From Acidithiobacillus sp. (GTDB lineage Bacteria > Pseudomonadota > Gammaproteobacteria > Acidithiobacillales > Acidithiobacillaceae), in the NCBI GenBank assembly GCA_028065135.1, contig JAPTWR010000205.1:1-28918 (forward strand): a DNA stretch of 28,918 nt, given 5' to 3'. The notes under the pieces were generated by a model. That model worked only from the letters and a program-made list of their open reading frames with translations. It did not search any database and was not told the origin of the DNA. A program made the position numbers and the translations under genes. Positions 1 to 8,402 of the stretch are shown here, piece after piece. Each line of letters begins with the position of its first letter. Within the stretch, counting starts at the first letter, position 1.

Positions 1-642
1 CTGTCTCTCTCCATTGGCGGACCAGCGCCGCTGGACATGGCGCTGCTGGAGGCCGTTCAGGGCTTTATGACGGAGCATGGCATCCACCATTACAGCGAAC
101 ATCTCGCCTACTGTGCGGACCACGGCCAACTTTACGATCTGCTGCCCCTGCCCCTCACCGAAGAGATGGTACAACATGTGGCGGGGCGCATCCGTCAGGC
201 GCAGGACTTCCTGAAAATGCCGCTGATCATCGAAAACACCGCCTACTACGGCGGATTCCGCCATAGCGCGCTCACCGAGCTGGAGTTTTTGCTGGCCGTG
301 CTGGAAGAGGCGGATTGCCGCCTGCTCCTTGATCTCAACAACCTCTACGTCAACAGCGTCAACCACCACTACGACGCGGCGGATTTTCTGCGTGCGTTAC
401 CCGCCGGACGTATCGTCTATCAGCACCTTGCCGGCCATGCCCGGCACCCACAGGGCTGGCTCATCGACACCCACGATGCGGCGGTCGAGGCGCCGGTCTG
501 GGATCTGCTGCGCCGCAGTGAACAGATCTTCGGCCCCCTGCCCACCCTGCTGGAATGGGATAACCAGATTCCTCCCCTGCCCCGGCTTCTGGAGGAACTC
601 CAGAATGTGCGCCCCGTGCAGGAAGCTCGTGGCGCAGCCTGA
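1..642 (+). CDS. DUF692 family multinuclear iron oxidase-like enzyme (BufB/HvfB type), 5' truncated by the window edge
   Basis: The reading frame is open from base 1, so the N-terminus lies outside the window; an internal ATG at 37 is not the true start. The visible 213 residues carry the conserved DUF692 blocks in order: LSLSIGG at the left edge, YSEHLAYC, IIENTAYYGG, LLDLNNLYVNSVNH, QHLAGH, IDTHD and LLEWDNQIP. The many His, Glu, Asp and Asn residues in these blocks are the family's metal ligands. Characterised members (MbnB, BufB) are multinuclear non-heme iron enzymes that modify cysteines in small ribosomally made peptides. The DUF2063 gene that follows and overlaps it is the usual partner protein. 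A precursor peptide gene would be expected upstream, outside this window. Family assignment is firm; the substrate is inferred. Confidence 0.9.
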   Translation: MSLSIGGPAPLDMALLEAVQGFMTEHGIHHYSEHLAYCADHGQLYDLLPLPLTEEMVQHVAGRIRQAQDFLKMPLIIENTAYYGGFRHSALTELEFLLAVLEEADCRLLLDLNNLYVNSVNHHYDAADFLRALPAGRIVYQHLAGHARHPQGWLIDTHDAAVEAPVWDLLRRSEQIFGPLPTLLEWDNQIPPLPRLLEELQNVRPVQEARGAA

Positions 643-1420
643 ATCCGGCAGTGACCGGGCGCTGACCACGGCCCTCGCCGCGCATTTGCGCGCGCCCGCG
701 GATCAGAACTGCCCCGCGGACTTCGATTTCCAGGCGGCGGAATTATACCGCGAACTGCTCGTCGGCAATTTTGCGGCGGCTCTGCAAGCCTGCTTCCCCC
801 TCTGGATACGGGCGATGGGTGAGGCGCAGTGGCTGGCGTGGCGAGACGCCTTCATCGCCGAACACGCCTGTCGCAGCCCCTTTTTCCGGCAGATACCCGA
901 CGAATTTCTCGCGTACCTGTCTGCCCGGCAGGCAGACCTTGCGGCAACGCTCCCCTATGCCCTCGAACTCGCCCATCTGGAATGGCTGGAGCTTACCCTG
1001 GGTATCGCCGAGACCGATCTGCCTCCCCAATGCGACCCCGACGGCGACCCCTGGACCAGCACCGCCATTCTGAATCCGGTGCATGCCCTGCTACAATACC
1101 GTTACCCGGTGCAACGGCTGATTCTCGATCCGTCCTTCACCACGGCGCCGGGGCTCGCACCGGAGCCCAGCCCCCTCTTTCTCTATCGTGATGCGGAGGA
1201 TGTCGTGCAGATGATCGTGCTGGACGCCCTTGGTCTCCGCCTTTTCGCTACACTGCGCGAAACGCCCATGCCCGGTGCCACCCTTTTCGCCCAGTGGCAG
1301 GAGTGCGGCCTGTTGGAGCAAGCGACGGACCTGCGCAGCCTGGAGGCAAGCATTCGCGCTTTTCTGCAACGGATGCGGTCCGCAGGGGCCATTCTCGGCA
1401 CTATACCTACGCCTCCATGA
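629..1420 (+). CDS. DUF2063 family putative DNA-binding/partner protein (BufC/HvfC type)
   Basis: About 263 residues. The N-terminal region (ALTTALAAHLRAP, then ELYRELLVGNFAAALQACFP) is the typical DUF2063 helical block, followed by a less conserved C-terminal part with a HALLQYRYPVQRL segment. In characterised systems the protein accompanies a DUF692 enzyme and helps it bind its precursor peptide. The start is uncertain: GTG at 629 is preceded by GGAAG and gives a 14-base overlap with the DUF692 gene; ATG at 605 is in frame and would add 8 residues. Sequence further upstream in this frame only reads the DUF692 gene out of frame. The stop overlaps the recC start (ATGA), suggesting co-translation with recC, an unusual neighbour for this family. 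Confidence 0.82.
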   Translation: MAQPESGSDRALTTALAAHLRAPADQNCPADFDFQAAELYRELLVGNFAAALQACFPLWIRAMGEAQWLAWRDAFIAEHACRSPFFRQIPDEFLAYLSARQADLAATLPYALELAHLEWLELTLGIAETDLPPQCDPDGDPWTSTAILNPVHALLQYRYPVQRLILDPSFTTAPGLAPEPSPLFLYRDAEDVVQMIVLDALGLRLFATLRETPMPGATLFAQWQECGLLEQATDLRSLEASIRAFLQRMRSAGAILGTIPTPP

Positions 1421-4400
1421 GCCACCCGGAAATCGAGCCGGGCTTTATCGTCCTCCACGGCGACCGCCTGGAATGGCTCAGCGATGCGGTCCTGGAGTGG
1501 CTGCGCGAGCACCCGTTGCGGCCGCTGGAAGAGGAAATCTTTCTCGTCCAGAGCAACGGCATCGCCGAGTGGCTGCAATGGACCCTGGCGGCCCATGAGG
1601 GCATCTGTGCGGCGGTGCGCGTCGCCCTGCCGGGGCGTTTTCTCTGGGAAAGCTATGGACGGGTGCTGGGCACCGGCATCGTCTCGGCCCGCTCGCCGCT
1701 GGACAAGGCCCCCCTCACCTGGCGACTGATGCGGCTCTTGCCGGAATTGCTGCCCCAACCCGATTTCGCCCCTCTGCGGCATTTTCTGGGGCAGTCGCAA
1801 CGACCTGGCGGTGCATTGGAACGGCGCTGGCAAATGGCCGCCCAAATCGCCGACCTCTTCGACCAGTACCAGGTCTATCGTGGCGACTGGCTGGCGGACT
1901 GGGCCGCCGACCAGTCGTCCCTGCGCCGTGGCGATGGCGAACGTATGGCCTTGCCCACCGACCAGCGCTGGCAACCCCGGCTCTGGTCGGCGTTGCGGCA
2001 CGACCTGCAATGCCGCGAACAGGCTCAGGCACTGGGTCGGGCGCAGGTGCATGACCAGTTTCTCGCGGCTCTGAACGCCGGGCATCCCCCCGCTACACCG
2101 TTGCCCCGCCGCGTTATTCTCTTCGGGGCGGCCACTCTGCCGGAGCAGAGCCTGACGGCGCTGGCCGCGCTCGGGCAGCAGATGCAGGTGATTCTCGCGG
2201 TACCCAACCCCTGCCGCTATCACTGGGCCGATATCGTCTCGGGACGCGAATTGCTGCGGCGCGAACGCCGTCGCCAGGCGTTGCGCAACGACCGTGATCT
2301 GTCGGCCGTTGCGTCCGCAGATCTGCATGTGGAAAGCAATCCCCTGCTCGCGGCCTGGGGTCGTCAGGGCCGGGATTTTCTCAATCTGCTGGACCAGTTC
2401 GATGAAACGGCAGCGCTGCGGCAACGGATGGACATCCCGCGCATCGACCTCTTCAGCGAAGATCAGGGCGGCCCCCTCCTGCGCCAGTTGCAGGTGCAAA
2501 TCCGTGATCTGGAGGGCATCAGGCCGGAAACCTGCACCGCGCTGGACGATAACGATCACTCCGTGGTCTTCCATATCGCCCACAGCGCCCTGCGCGAGGT
2601 GCAAATTCTCCACGATCAACTGCTGGACCGCTTCGCCACCGGCAAGCTACAGCCCCGCGACGTGATCGTCATGGTGCCGGAGATCGGTAGTTTTGCACCC
2701 CTCATCCGCGCCACCTTCGACCAGTATGATCGGAAGGATAAGCGTTACATTCCCTACCACATCGTCGACTTGCAAGCCCGCGACGAACAGCCCCTGCTCC
2801 AGGCCCTGGACTGGCTGCTGCATTTGCCCGAACAGCGCTGCCGGCAAAGCGAAATCCGCGATCTCCTCAACTGCCCCGCCCTGCGCCGCCGCTTTGCTCT
2901 GGAACTGGAAGACCTGCCCATCGTGCAGCACTGGCTGGCAGGCGCCGGCTGGCGCTGGGGCCTCTCGGCGGAACAACGCGCCGCCCTGGGCCTGCCCCAT
3001 TGCGGTCCCCAGAACAGCGGCGAATTTGCCCTGCAACGCCTCTGTCTCGGTTATGCCAACGGCGACGACAGCCATTTCGCCGACATCGAGGCCTACGGCG
3101 AGGTGGGCGGGCTGGACGCCGCGCTCCTCGGCCCCCTCAGTCAATTGCTGAAGAGGCTGGAGCACTGGCAGCATGTTTTGGCTGAGTCCCTGATACCGGA
3201 GCACTGGGGCGAAGCGGCTCGCGCCCTGCTCACGGACTTTTTCAGCGCCAGCGATGACGACGACGAAGTCCTCCTGCAAAACCTGGAAGAGGTCCTGCGT
3301 CAATGGCAGGCGGATTGCGCGGCGGCAGATTTTAACGAAGTACTCCCCCTCGCCGTGTTTCGCGGCGCCTGGCTGGAAATGCTGGATGCCCCGGATTTAG
3401 GGCGCAGTTTTCTCGGCGGTGGCGTCACCTTTTGCACCCTCCTGCCTATGCGCGCGGTGCCCTACCCGCTGGTCTGCCTGCTCGGCATGAACGAGGGCGA
3501 CTACCCCCGGCGTAGTCCCCGCCTGGACTTCGATCTCATGGCCCTGCCCGGCATGGCCCGCCCCGGCGACCGCTCCCGCCGCGATGACGATCGCTACCTG
3601 ATGCTGGAAGCCCTCCTTGCCGCCCGACAGGAACTCTATATCAGTTGGGCCGGAAAGGATCAGCGCAACAACCACGATAGGGCGCCCTCTCTGCTGGTGG
3701 CGCAGTTGCGGGATGCCATTCGCGATGGCTGGCCGCTGTCCCTGGAAAAGCGCACTTTCGCGCATCCCCTACAGCCCTTCAGCCTGGAATATCTGCTCGG
3801 CAAACCTGGACTACGCACCTGGGCCCGCGAGTGGTATCCATCTCCGCACAGCGCCGCGGAAGACACCGCGCTCCCCAACCCTGTCGAGCCCGCCCCCCGC
3901 AGCATCCGCGAACTGCTGGAGTTTTTCCGCCGGCCCGCACGCGCCTTTTACCGGCAACGCCTGCGCACGGACTTCAACGAAGAAGACCTGGCGGAAGAAG
4001 ACGACGAACCCTTCACCCTCAACGGCCTTGAAACCTATCACCTGCTCGAAGACCTGCTCAGCGCCGCGGAAAGAAACGGCCCTGACCGCATTGTCGAAAG
4101 GGTGCGGGCGCAGCGGCGCAGTGGTCGGTATCCCCTCGCCGGCATGGCGGCGAGAACCGCGACCGCGCTGCTCGACGACGTCACCCCCGTCCTTACCGCC
4201 TGGCGGGGGGTCAGCGCGGAGTGGACTGCGGCGCCACAACGACGGGCTATTACCCATGCCCACGGCCAGGTATTGCTGGAGGACTGGTTACCTGCCCTGC
4301 ACCAAAACAACGCGGGAGACCTCGCCTTCGTCCAGATCCGCGCCAGCCGCCTGTTGAATAAAGACAGCAAAAAACCGGAAGGGGATAAACTCGCAGCCCT

Positions 4401-4809
4401 CTGGCTCCAGCAATTGCTGGCCAGCGCCATCGGCCTGCGCTGCGCTGGCATTGTTGTGGGCAGGGATGTGCTTATCCGCGCCGCGCCGCTGCAACTGGAT
4501 GCCAGGGTCGCACTGGACGATCTGCTGGATCTCTGGCAGGAAGGCCTCTGCCAGCCCTTGCCGGTCACCCTCAAAACCGCCCTCGTCAGCCTGCAGGGTA
4601 AAAACCCGGCTCTGATTTACGACGGCAGTGACCGCCTGCCCGGCGAAGTCCAGAAAGACCTCAGCCTGTTCCGCGATTACCCCGACTTCGCCACCCTCAG
4701 CAGCGCCCGCATTGGGTCCCGGCAGCGCGGCTTCGCTGACTATGCCGAAGCCCTCTACCGCCCCTTCGCCGACTGGCTGGAAACCCTGGAATGGCGGGCG
4801 CACCCATGA
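1417..4809 (+). CDS. recC: Exodeoxyribonuclease V subunit gamma, RecC
   Basis: RecC is the Chi-recognition subunit of the RecBCD helicase-nuclease that processes double-strand breaks for RecA loading. The 1130-residue length is close to E. coli RecC (about 1120). The N-terminus (FIVLHGDRLEWL, then FLVQSNGIAEWLQ) and segments such as FHIAHSALREVQILHDQLL, GGGVTFCTLLPMRAVPYPLVCLLGMNEGDYPR and RDDDRYLMLEALLAAR match the family. The start at 1417 gives MSHPEIEPGF and an ATGA overlap with the upstream DUF2063 stop; a longer reading from 1294 only runs antiphase through that gene. The stop overlaps the recB start by the same ATGA motif. Family identification is secure; which Chi sequence it reads cannot be told. 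Confidence 0.96.
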   Translation: MSHPEIEPGFIVLHGDRLEWLSDAVLEWLREHPLRPLEEEIFLVQSNGIAEWLQWTLAAHEGICAAVRVALPGRFLWESYGRVLGTGIVSARSPLDKAPLTWRLMRLLPELLPQPDFAPLRHFLGQSQRPGGALERRWQMAAQIADLFDQYQVYRGDWLADWAADQSSLRRGDGERMALPTDQRWQPRLWSALRHDLQCREQAQALGRAQVHDQFLAALNAGHPPATPLPRRVILFGAATLPEQSLTALAALGQQMQVILAVPNPCRYHWADIVSGRELLRRERRRQALRNDRDLSAVASADLHVESNPLLAAWGRQGRDFLNLLDQFDETAALRQRMDIPRIDLFSEDQGGPLLRQLQVQIRDLEGIRPETCTALDDNDHSVVFHIAHSALREVQILHDQLLDRFATGKLQPRDVIVMVPEIGSFAPLIRATFDQYDRKDKRYIPYHIVDLQARDEQPLLQALDWLLHLPEQRCRQSEIRDLLNCPALRRRFALELEDLPIVQHWLAGAGWRWGLSAEQRAALGLPHCGPQNSGEFALQRLCLGYANGDDSHFADIEAYGEVGGLDAALLGPLSQLLKRLEHWQHVLAESLIPEHWGEAARALLTDFFSASDDDDEVLLQNLEEVLRQWQADCAAADFNEVLPLAVFRGAWLEMLDAPDLGRSFLGGGVTFCTLLPMRAVPYPLVCLLGMNEGDYPRRSPRLDFDLMALPGMARPGDRSRRDDDRYLMLEALLAARQELYISWAGKDQRNNHDRAPSLLVAQLRDAIRDGWPLSLEKRTFAHPLQPFSLEYLLGKPGLRTWAREWYPSPHSAAEDTALPNPVEPAPRSIRELLEFFRRPARAFYRQRLRTDFNEEDLAEEDDEPFTLNGLETYHLLEDLLSAAERNGPDRIVERVRAQRRSGRYPLAGMAARTATALLDDVTPVLTAWRGVSAEWTAAPQRRAITHAHGQVLLEDWLPALHQNNAGDLAFVQIRASRLLNKDSKKPEGDKLAALWLQQLLASAIGLRCAGIVVGRDVLIRAAPLQLDARVALDDLLDLWQEGLCQPLPVTLKTALVSLQGKNPALIYDGSDRLPGEVQKDLSLFRDYPDFATLSSARIGSRQRGFADYAEALYRPFADWLETLEWRAHP

Positions 4810-7800
4810 CCACGATCCTCGACCCCCTGCACCTGCCCCTGCACGGCAGCCGCCTCATCGAGGCCAGCGCCGGTACCGGCAAAACCTGGACCATCGCCGC
4901 CCTCTATCTGCGCCTGATCCTTGGACACGGCGCAGAGGGTGAGCGCTTCGCACGCGCCCTCCTGCCCGAAGATATCCTGGTGATGACCTTCACCCGTGCC
5001 GCCACCCAGGAGCTCAAGGAGCGTATTCGCGACCGCCTGCAAAGTGCCGCCCGATATTTCCTCGGTTCAGACCACGCGACACCGCCGGACCCCTTTCTCG
5101 AAACGCTGTTGGCCGACTACTCCAGCCCCAAGACCCGCGCCCAAGCCGCGCACCAACTGGTCCTCGCTGCCGACGCCATGGATGACAGCGCCATTTTCAC
5201 CATCGACGCCTGGTGCCAGCGCACCCTGCGCGAGCACGCCTTTGCCACCGGCAGCGATTTCCGCGAAACACTGCTCCTGGATGAAACGGATCTGCGCGAC
5301 GACGCCGTGCGCGACTTCTGGCGGCAGGAAATCTACCCGCTGAGCGAACCCGCCCTCAGTGAGGTCATCCAACTCTTTTCCAGCCCCGATAAAGTCCGGC
5401 AAGAAACAGAAACCCTGTGCAGACTCGATCCGCCCCTGCCTGCCCCCAAATCTACGCTGGCGGACTGGCTGCCCGCTGCCGTCACCGCGCCCCGGCGGCA
5501 GCTCGCCGCCCTCAAGGCGCAATGGGCGGCGGAACATGATGCTTTTGCGGAATGGTTGTTAGGGCTCGTAAACGGTCCCAAAGCGAATAATCCATTGAAT
5601 GGTAATAGCCTAAGCGCGGCTATTGTCACCCGAACCCTCGCCGCATTGCGTGATTGGGCTGACCATTCCGATATACTGATTCCCGACGAACCGGACAAAT
5701 GTCAACGCCTTTCTGCCAGCAAACTGCCCGACTATTGCAAGAACAAGCCGCCTCTCGTCGTTCACCCCGCTGCCGAGCTACTGGATACCCTGCTCAGTGA
5801 ATTAGAGGCCATCGCTCAACAATTCACCCAACTGTACGGCGAAATTCGCAGCCACGCCGCCGCCTGGATCAACGCCCGGCTGAGCCAGCTCAAGGCCCAG
5901 AGCGGGCAGGTCAGCTTTACCGACTATCAGCAACGCCTCGCCGGAGTACTGCACGACAAAACTCAAGGACCGGCACTCGCCGCCCGCCTGCGGCAGAAAT
6001 ACCCCGCCGCCCTCATCGACGAGTTTCAGGATACCTCCGCCCTGCAATATCAGGTCTTCGACGACATCTACCATGCCGCCGACAACGACCCCGACACCCT
6101 GCTTCTGCTCATCGGTGACCCCAAACAGTCCATCTACGCCTTTCGCGGCGCCGACATCGACAGTTATTTGCAAGCCCGTCGCCTGACCGAGGGCCGCCAC
6201 TACGCGCTCGGCATCAATTATCGCTCCAGCCACGCACTGGTCAGCGCCCTTAATACCCTCTATACCGCCGCCGAACACGACGACCCTCAAGGCGCTTTTG
6301 CCCATGCGGCGCCGGGCGCCGACAACCCGCTCCCCTATCAGCCGGTGCAGGCCCATGGTCACGAAAAACACTGGCAAACAGCCGGACAGCCCGCCCCGGC
6401 GCTCACCTTCTGGGCGGCAACGGAGTCACTCACCAAGGACCATTACAAGGCGCTGCTGAGCGAGCAGACAGCGGAATGCATCGCCACCCTGCTCGCCGAC
6501 CCAAGCGCGGGCTTCGCCGCAGATGGAAAAGATCCAAAGCCTGTCCAGCCCAAAGACATCGCCATCCTCGTCCGCGACCGCCATGAAGCCGCCAGCATCC
6601 GTCAGGCCCTCAACCGCCGTCAGTTACGCAGCGTCTTTCTCTCGGCGCAGGATTCCGTCTATGCCAGTGAGGAAGCCCGCGAACTGCTCCTCTGGCTGGA
6701 AGCCGTCGCCGAACCCGAAGATGCCCGCCGCCTGCGCGTCGCCCTCGCCCTGCCGCTGCTGAGACAGACCCTGAGCGCCCTGGATGCCTTTAATCAGGAC
6801 GAAGCCGCCTGGGAGGCGCAACTGGAGCAATTCCAGGACCTGTCCCGGCAATGGCGGCGGCAGGGCGTGCTGGCCATGCTCCACCACGGCATCCACCAGT
6901 TCGGTATCGCCGCCCGCTTGTTGACGCAGCCCGAGGGCGAACGCCGCCTCACCAACCTGCTCCACCTCGGCGAACTCCTGCAGCAGGCGAGCGCCACCCT
7001 CGACGGCCCCGAAGCCCTCATCCGCCATCTGCGCGAAGCCATCGCGGCCGGGAGTGATCAGAGCGGCGCCCACATCCTGCGCCTGGAAAGCGATGCCGAG
7101 CTGTTGCGCGTAGTCACCATCCACGCCGCCAAAGGCCTGCAATATCCGCTGGTATTCCTGCCCTTCATCGCCACCAGCAAAGCGGCCAGGGCCAGTCCGT
7201 TCACCGTCACGCACAGCGCCGAAGGGCAACCCGCCATCCGCTGGGAAAGCGGCGACACGGCAGCCGCGGAAAGGGCACGACTGCAGGAAGATCTCCGCCT
7301 CCTCTACGTCGCCCTCAGCCGCGCCGAACACGCCCTCTGGCTGGGTCTCGCGGCACCCAAGAACGCGGGAACGCCGATTTTTGCAAGCAGCGCCATCGCC
7401 CACCTGCTGGGCAGCGAACGCCCCGCCCGTGATCTCGCCACCTTGCTCGAAGACTGCGCCCGACTTTCCCCCGAAATCCGCGTCGAGACGCTCGCGAACG
7501 ACATCCCCACGACGCTGGCCGTGCAGCACTGCAACAACACCCTTGATCCGCCTGCGGAATATACCGCCAGCTTCGAGAAGCACTGGGGCGTCGCCAGCTT
7601 CTCCCATCTGGTGCGCGATCTCGCGGCCGACCCATCGGCGCCACCGACACCCCGGCGCGCGCGGACCGGCGCTCCCTGGCATCGCTACCCGCAAGGCAGG
7701 AATGCCGGCAGCTTTCTCCACGACCAACTGCAACACCTCGCCCAGAACGGCTTTGCCCAAACCGGTCAGGACCTCTTTGCCGAACGATTGCGCAAGGCCT

Positions 7801-8402
7801 GTACTCAGGCCGACCTGAGCAATTGGGCCGAGGAAACCGCCGAATGGCTGCAAGCCATCGTCCACAGCCCTCTCGCCCCCCTGCCGGCAACCCTCCACGA
7901 CCTTACGGATTATCAAAGCGAAATGGCCTTCTGGTTTCCCAGCGACGCCCTGCGCAGCGATGACCTGGACAGGCTCTGCAAACAGCACATTTTTCCCGGC
8001 GCAGAGCGCCCCAAACTCCCCCAGCGCGTCATCCACGGCATGATGCGCGGCTTCATGGATCTGGTTTTCAGCCATGCCGGACGCTATTACGTCCTCGACT
8101 ACAAATCCAACGTCCTCGGCGGCGGCGATGCGGAGTACCACGCCGAAGCCCTGCGCGACGCCACTCTCGGCCATCGCTATGAGTTGCAATCCAGCCTCTA
8201 TCAACTGGCCCTGCACCGTCTGCTGCGCCAGCGCATGGGCAACAGCTACCGGCCCGCAACGCAGCTCGGCGGTACCCTTTTCTTTTTCCTGCGCGGACTG
8301 CGAGGACCGGAGCAAGGCATGCTCCATCTTCCCGCCGATCTCGCCCTGCTCGACGCCCTCGACGGCCTGTTCGGCCTGCCGCAGCGTATAGCCCAGCCAT
8401 GA
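4806..8402 (+). CDS. recB: Exodeoxyribonuclease V subunit beta, RecB (UvrD-type helicase plus nuclease)
   Basis: RecB is the 3'-5' helicase and the only nuclease of RecBCD. The protein has 1198 residues (E. coli about 1180). Walker A is EASAGTGKTWTIAALYLRL near residues 19-37, Walker B LIDEFQDTSALQYQVF near 400, motif III GDPKQSIYAFRGAD, motif V VTIHAAKGLQYPLVFLP and motif VI LLYVALSRAEHALWLG. The C-terminal nuclease domain has GFMDLVFSHAGRYYVLDYKSN with the catalytic Asp and Lys near residues 1098 and 1100, followed by the conserved YELQSSLYQLALHRLL helix. The start at 4806 (MTTILDPL) is chosen for the ATGA overlap with recC; an in-frame ATG at 4791 would add five residues. All helicase and nuclease motifs look intact, so the enzyme should be active. 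Confidence 0.97.
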   Translation: MTTILDPLHLPLHGSRLIEASAGTGKTWTIAALYLRLILGHGAEGERFARALLPEDILVMTFTRAATQELKERIRDRLQSAARYFLGSDHATPPDPFLETLLADYSSPKTRAQAAHQLVLAADAMDDSAIFTIDAWCQRTLREHAFATGSDFRETLLLDETDLRDDAVRDFWRQEIYPLSEPALSEVIQLFSSPDKVRQETETLCRLDPPLPAPKSTLADWLPAAVTAPRRQLAALKAQWAAEHDAFAEWLLGLVNGPKANNPLNGNSLSAAIVTRTLAALRDWADHSDILIPDEPDKCQRLSASKLPDYCKNKPPLVVHPAAELLDTLLSELEAIAQQFTQLYGEIRSHAAAWINARLSQLKAQSGQVSFTDYQQRLAGVLHDKTQGPALAARLRQKYPAALIDEFQDTSALQYQVFDDIYHAADNDPDTLLLLIGDPKQSIYAFRGADIDSYLQARRLTEGRHYALGINYRSSHALVSALNTLYTAAEHDDPQGAFAHAAPGADNPLPYQPVQAHGHEKHWQTAGQPAPALTFWAATESLTKDHYKALLSEQTAECIATLLADPSAGFAADGKDPKPVQPKDIAILVRDRHEAASIRQALNRRQLRSVFLSAQDSVYASEEARELLLWLEAVAEPEDARRLRVALALPLLRQTLSALDAFNQDEAAWEAQLEQFQDLSRQWRRQGVLAMLHHGIHQFGIAARLLTQPEGERRLTNLLHLGELLQQASATLDGPEALIRHLREAIAAGSDQSGAHILRLESDAELLRVVTIHAAKGLQYPLVFLPFIATSKAARASPFTVTHSAEGQPAIRWESGDTAAAERARLQEDLRLLYVALSRAEHALWLGLAAPKNAGTPIFASSAIAHLLGSERPARDLATLLEDCARLSPEIRVETLANDIPTTLAVQHCNNTLDPPAEYTASFEKHWGVASFSHLVRDLAADPSAPPTPRRARTGAPWHRYPQGRNAGSFLHDQLQHLAQNGFAQTGQDLFAERLRKACTQADLSNWAEETAEWLQAIVHSPLAPLPATLHDLTDYQSEMAFWFPSDALRSDDLDRLCKQHIFPGAERPKLPQRVIHGMMRGFMDLVFSHAGRYYVLDYKSNVLGGGDAEYHAEALRDATLGHRYELQSSLYQLALHRLLRQRMGNSYRPATQLGGTLFFFLRGLRGPEQGMLHLPADLALLDALDGLFGLPQRIAQP

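Noticed and set aside
329..628. Upstream extension of the DUF2063 reading frame
   Set aside because: The extra residues (Ser/Thr/Arg-rich) only read the DUF692 gene in another frame; the family-like sequence begins after 629.
1183..2619. Long minus-strand reading frame (478 codons) opposite the DUF2063 gene and recC
   Set aside because: It mirrors the codon bias of the GC-rich plus-strand genes, has no recognisable domain and is fully covered by well-supported coding sequence.
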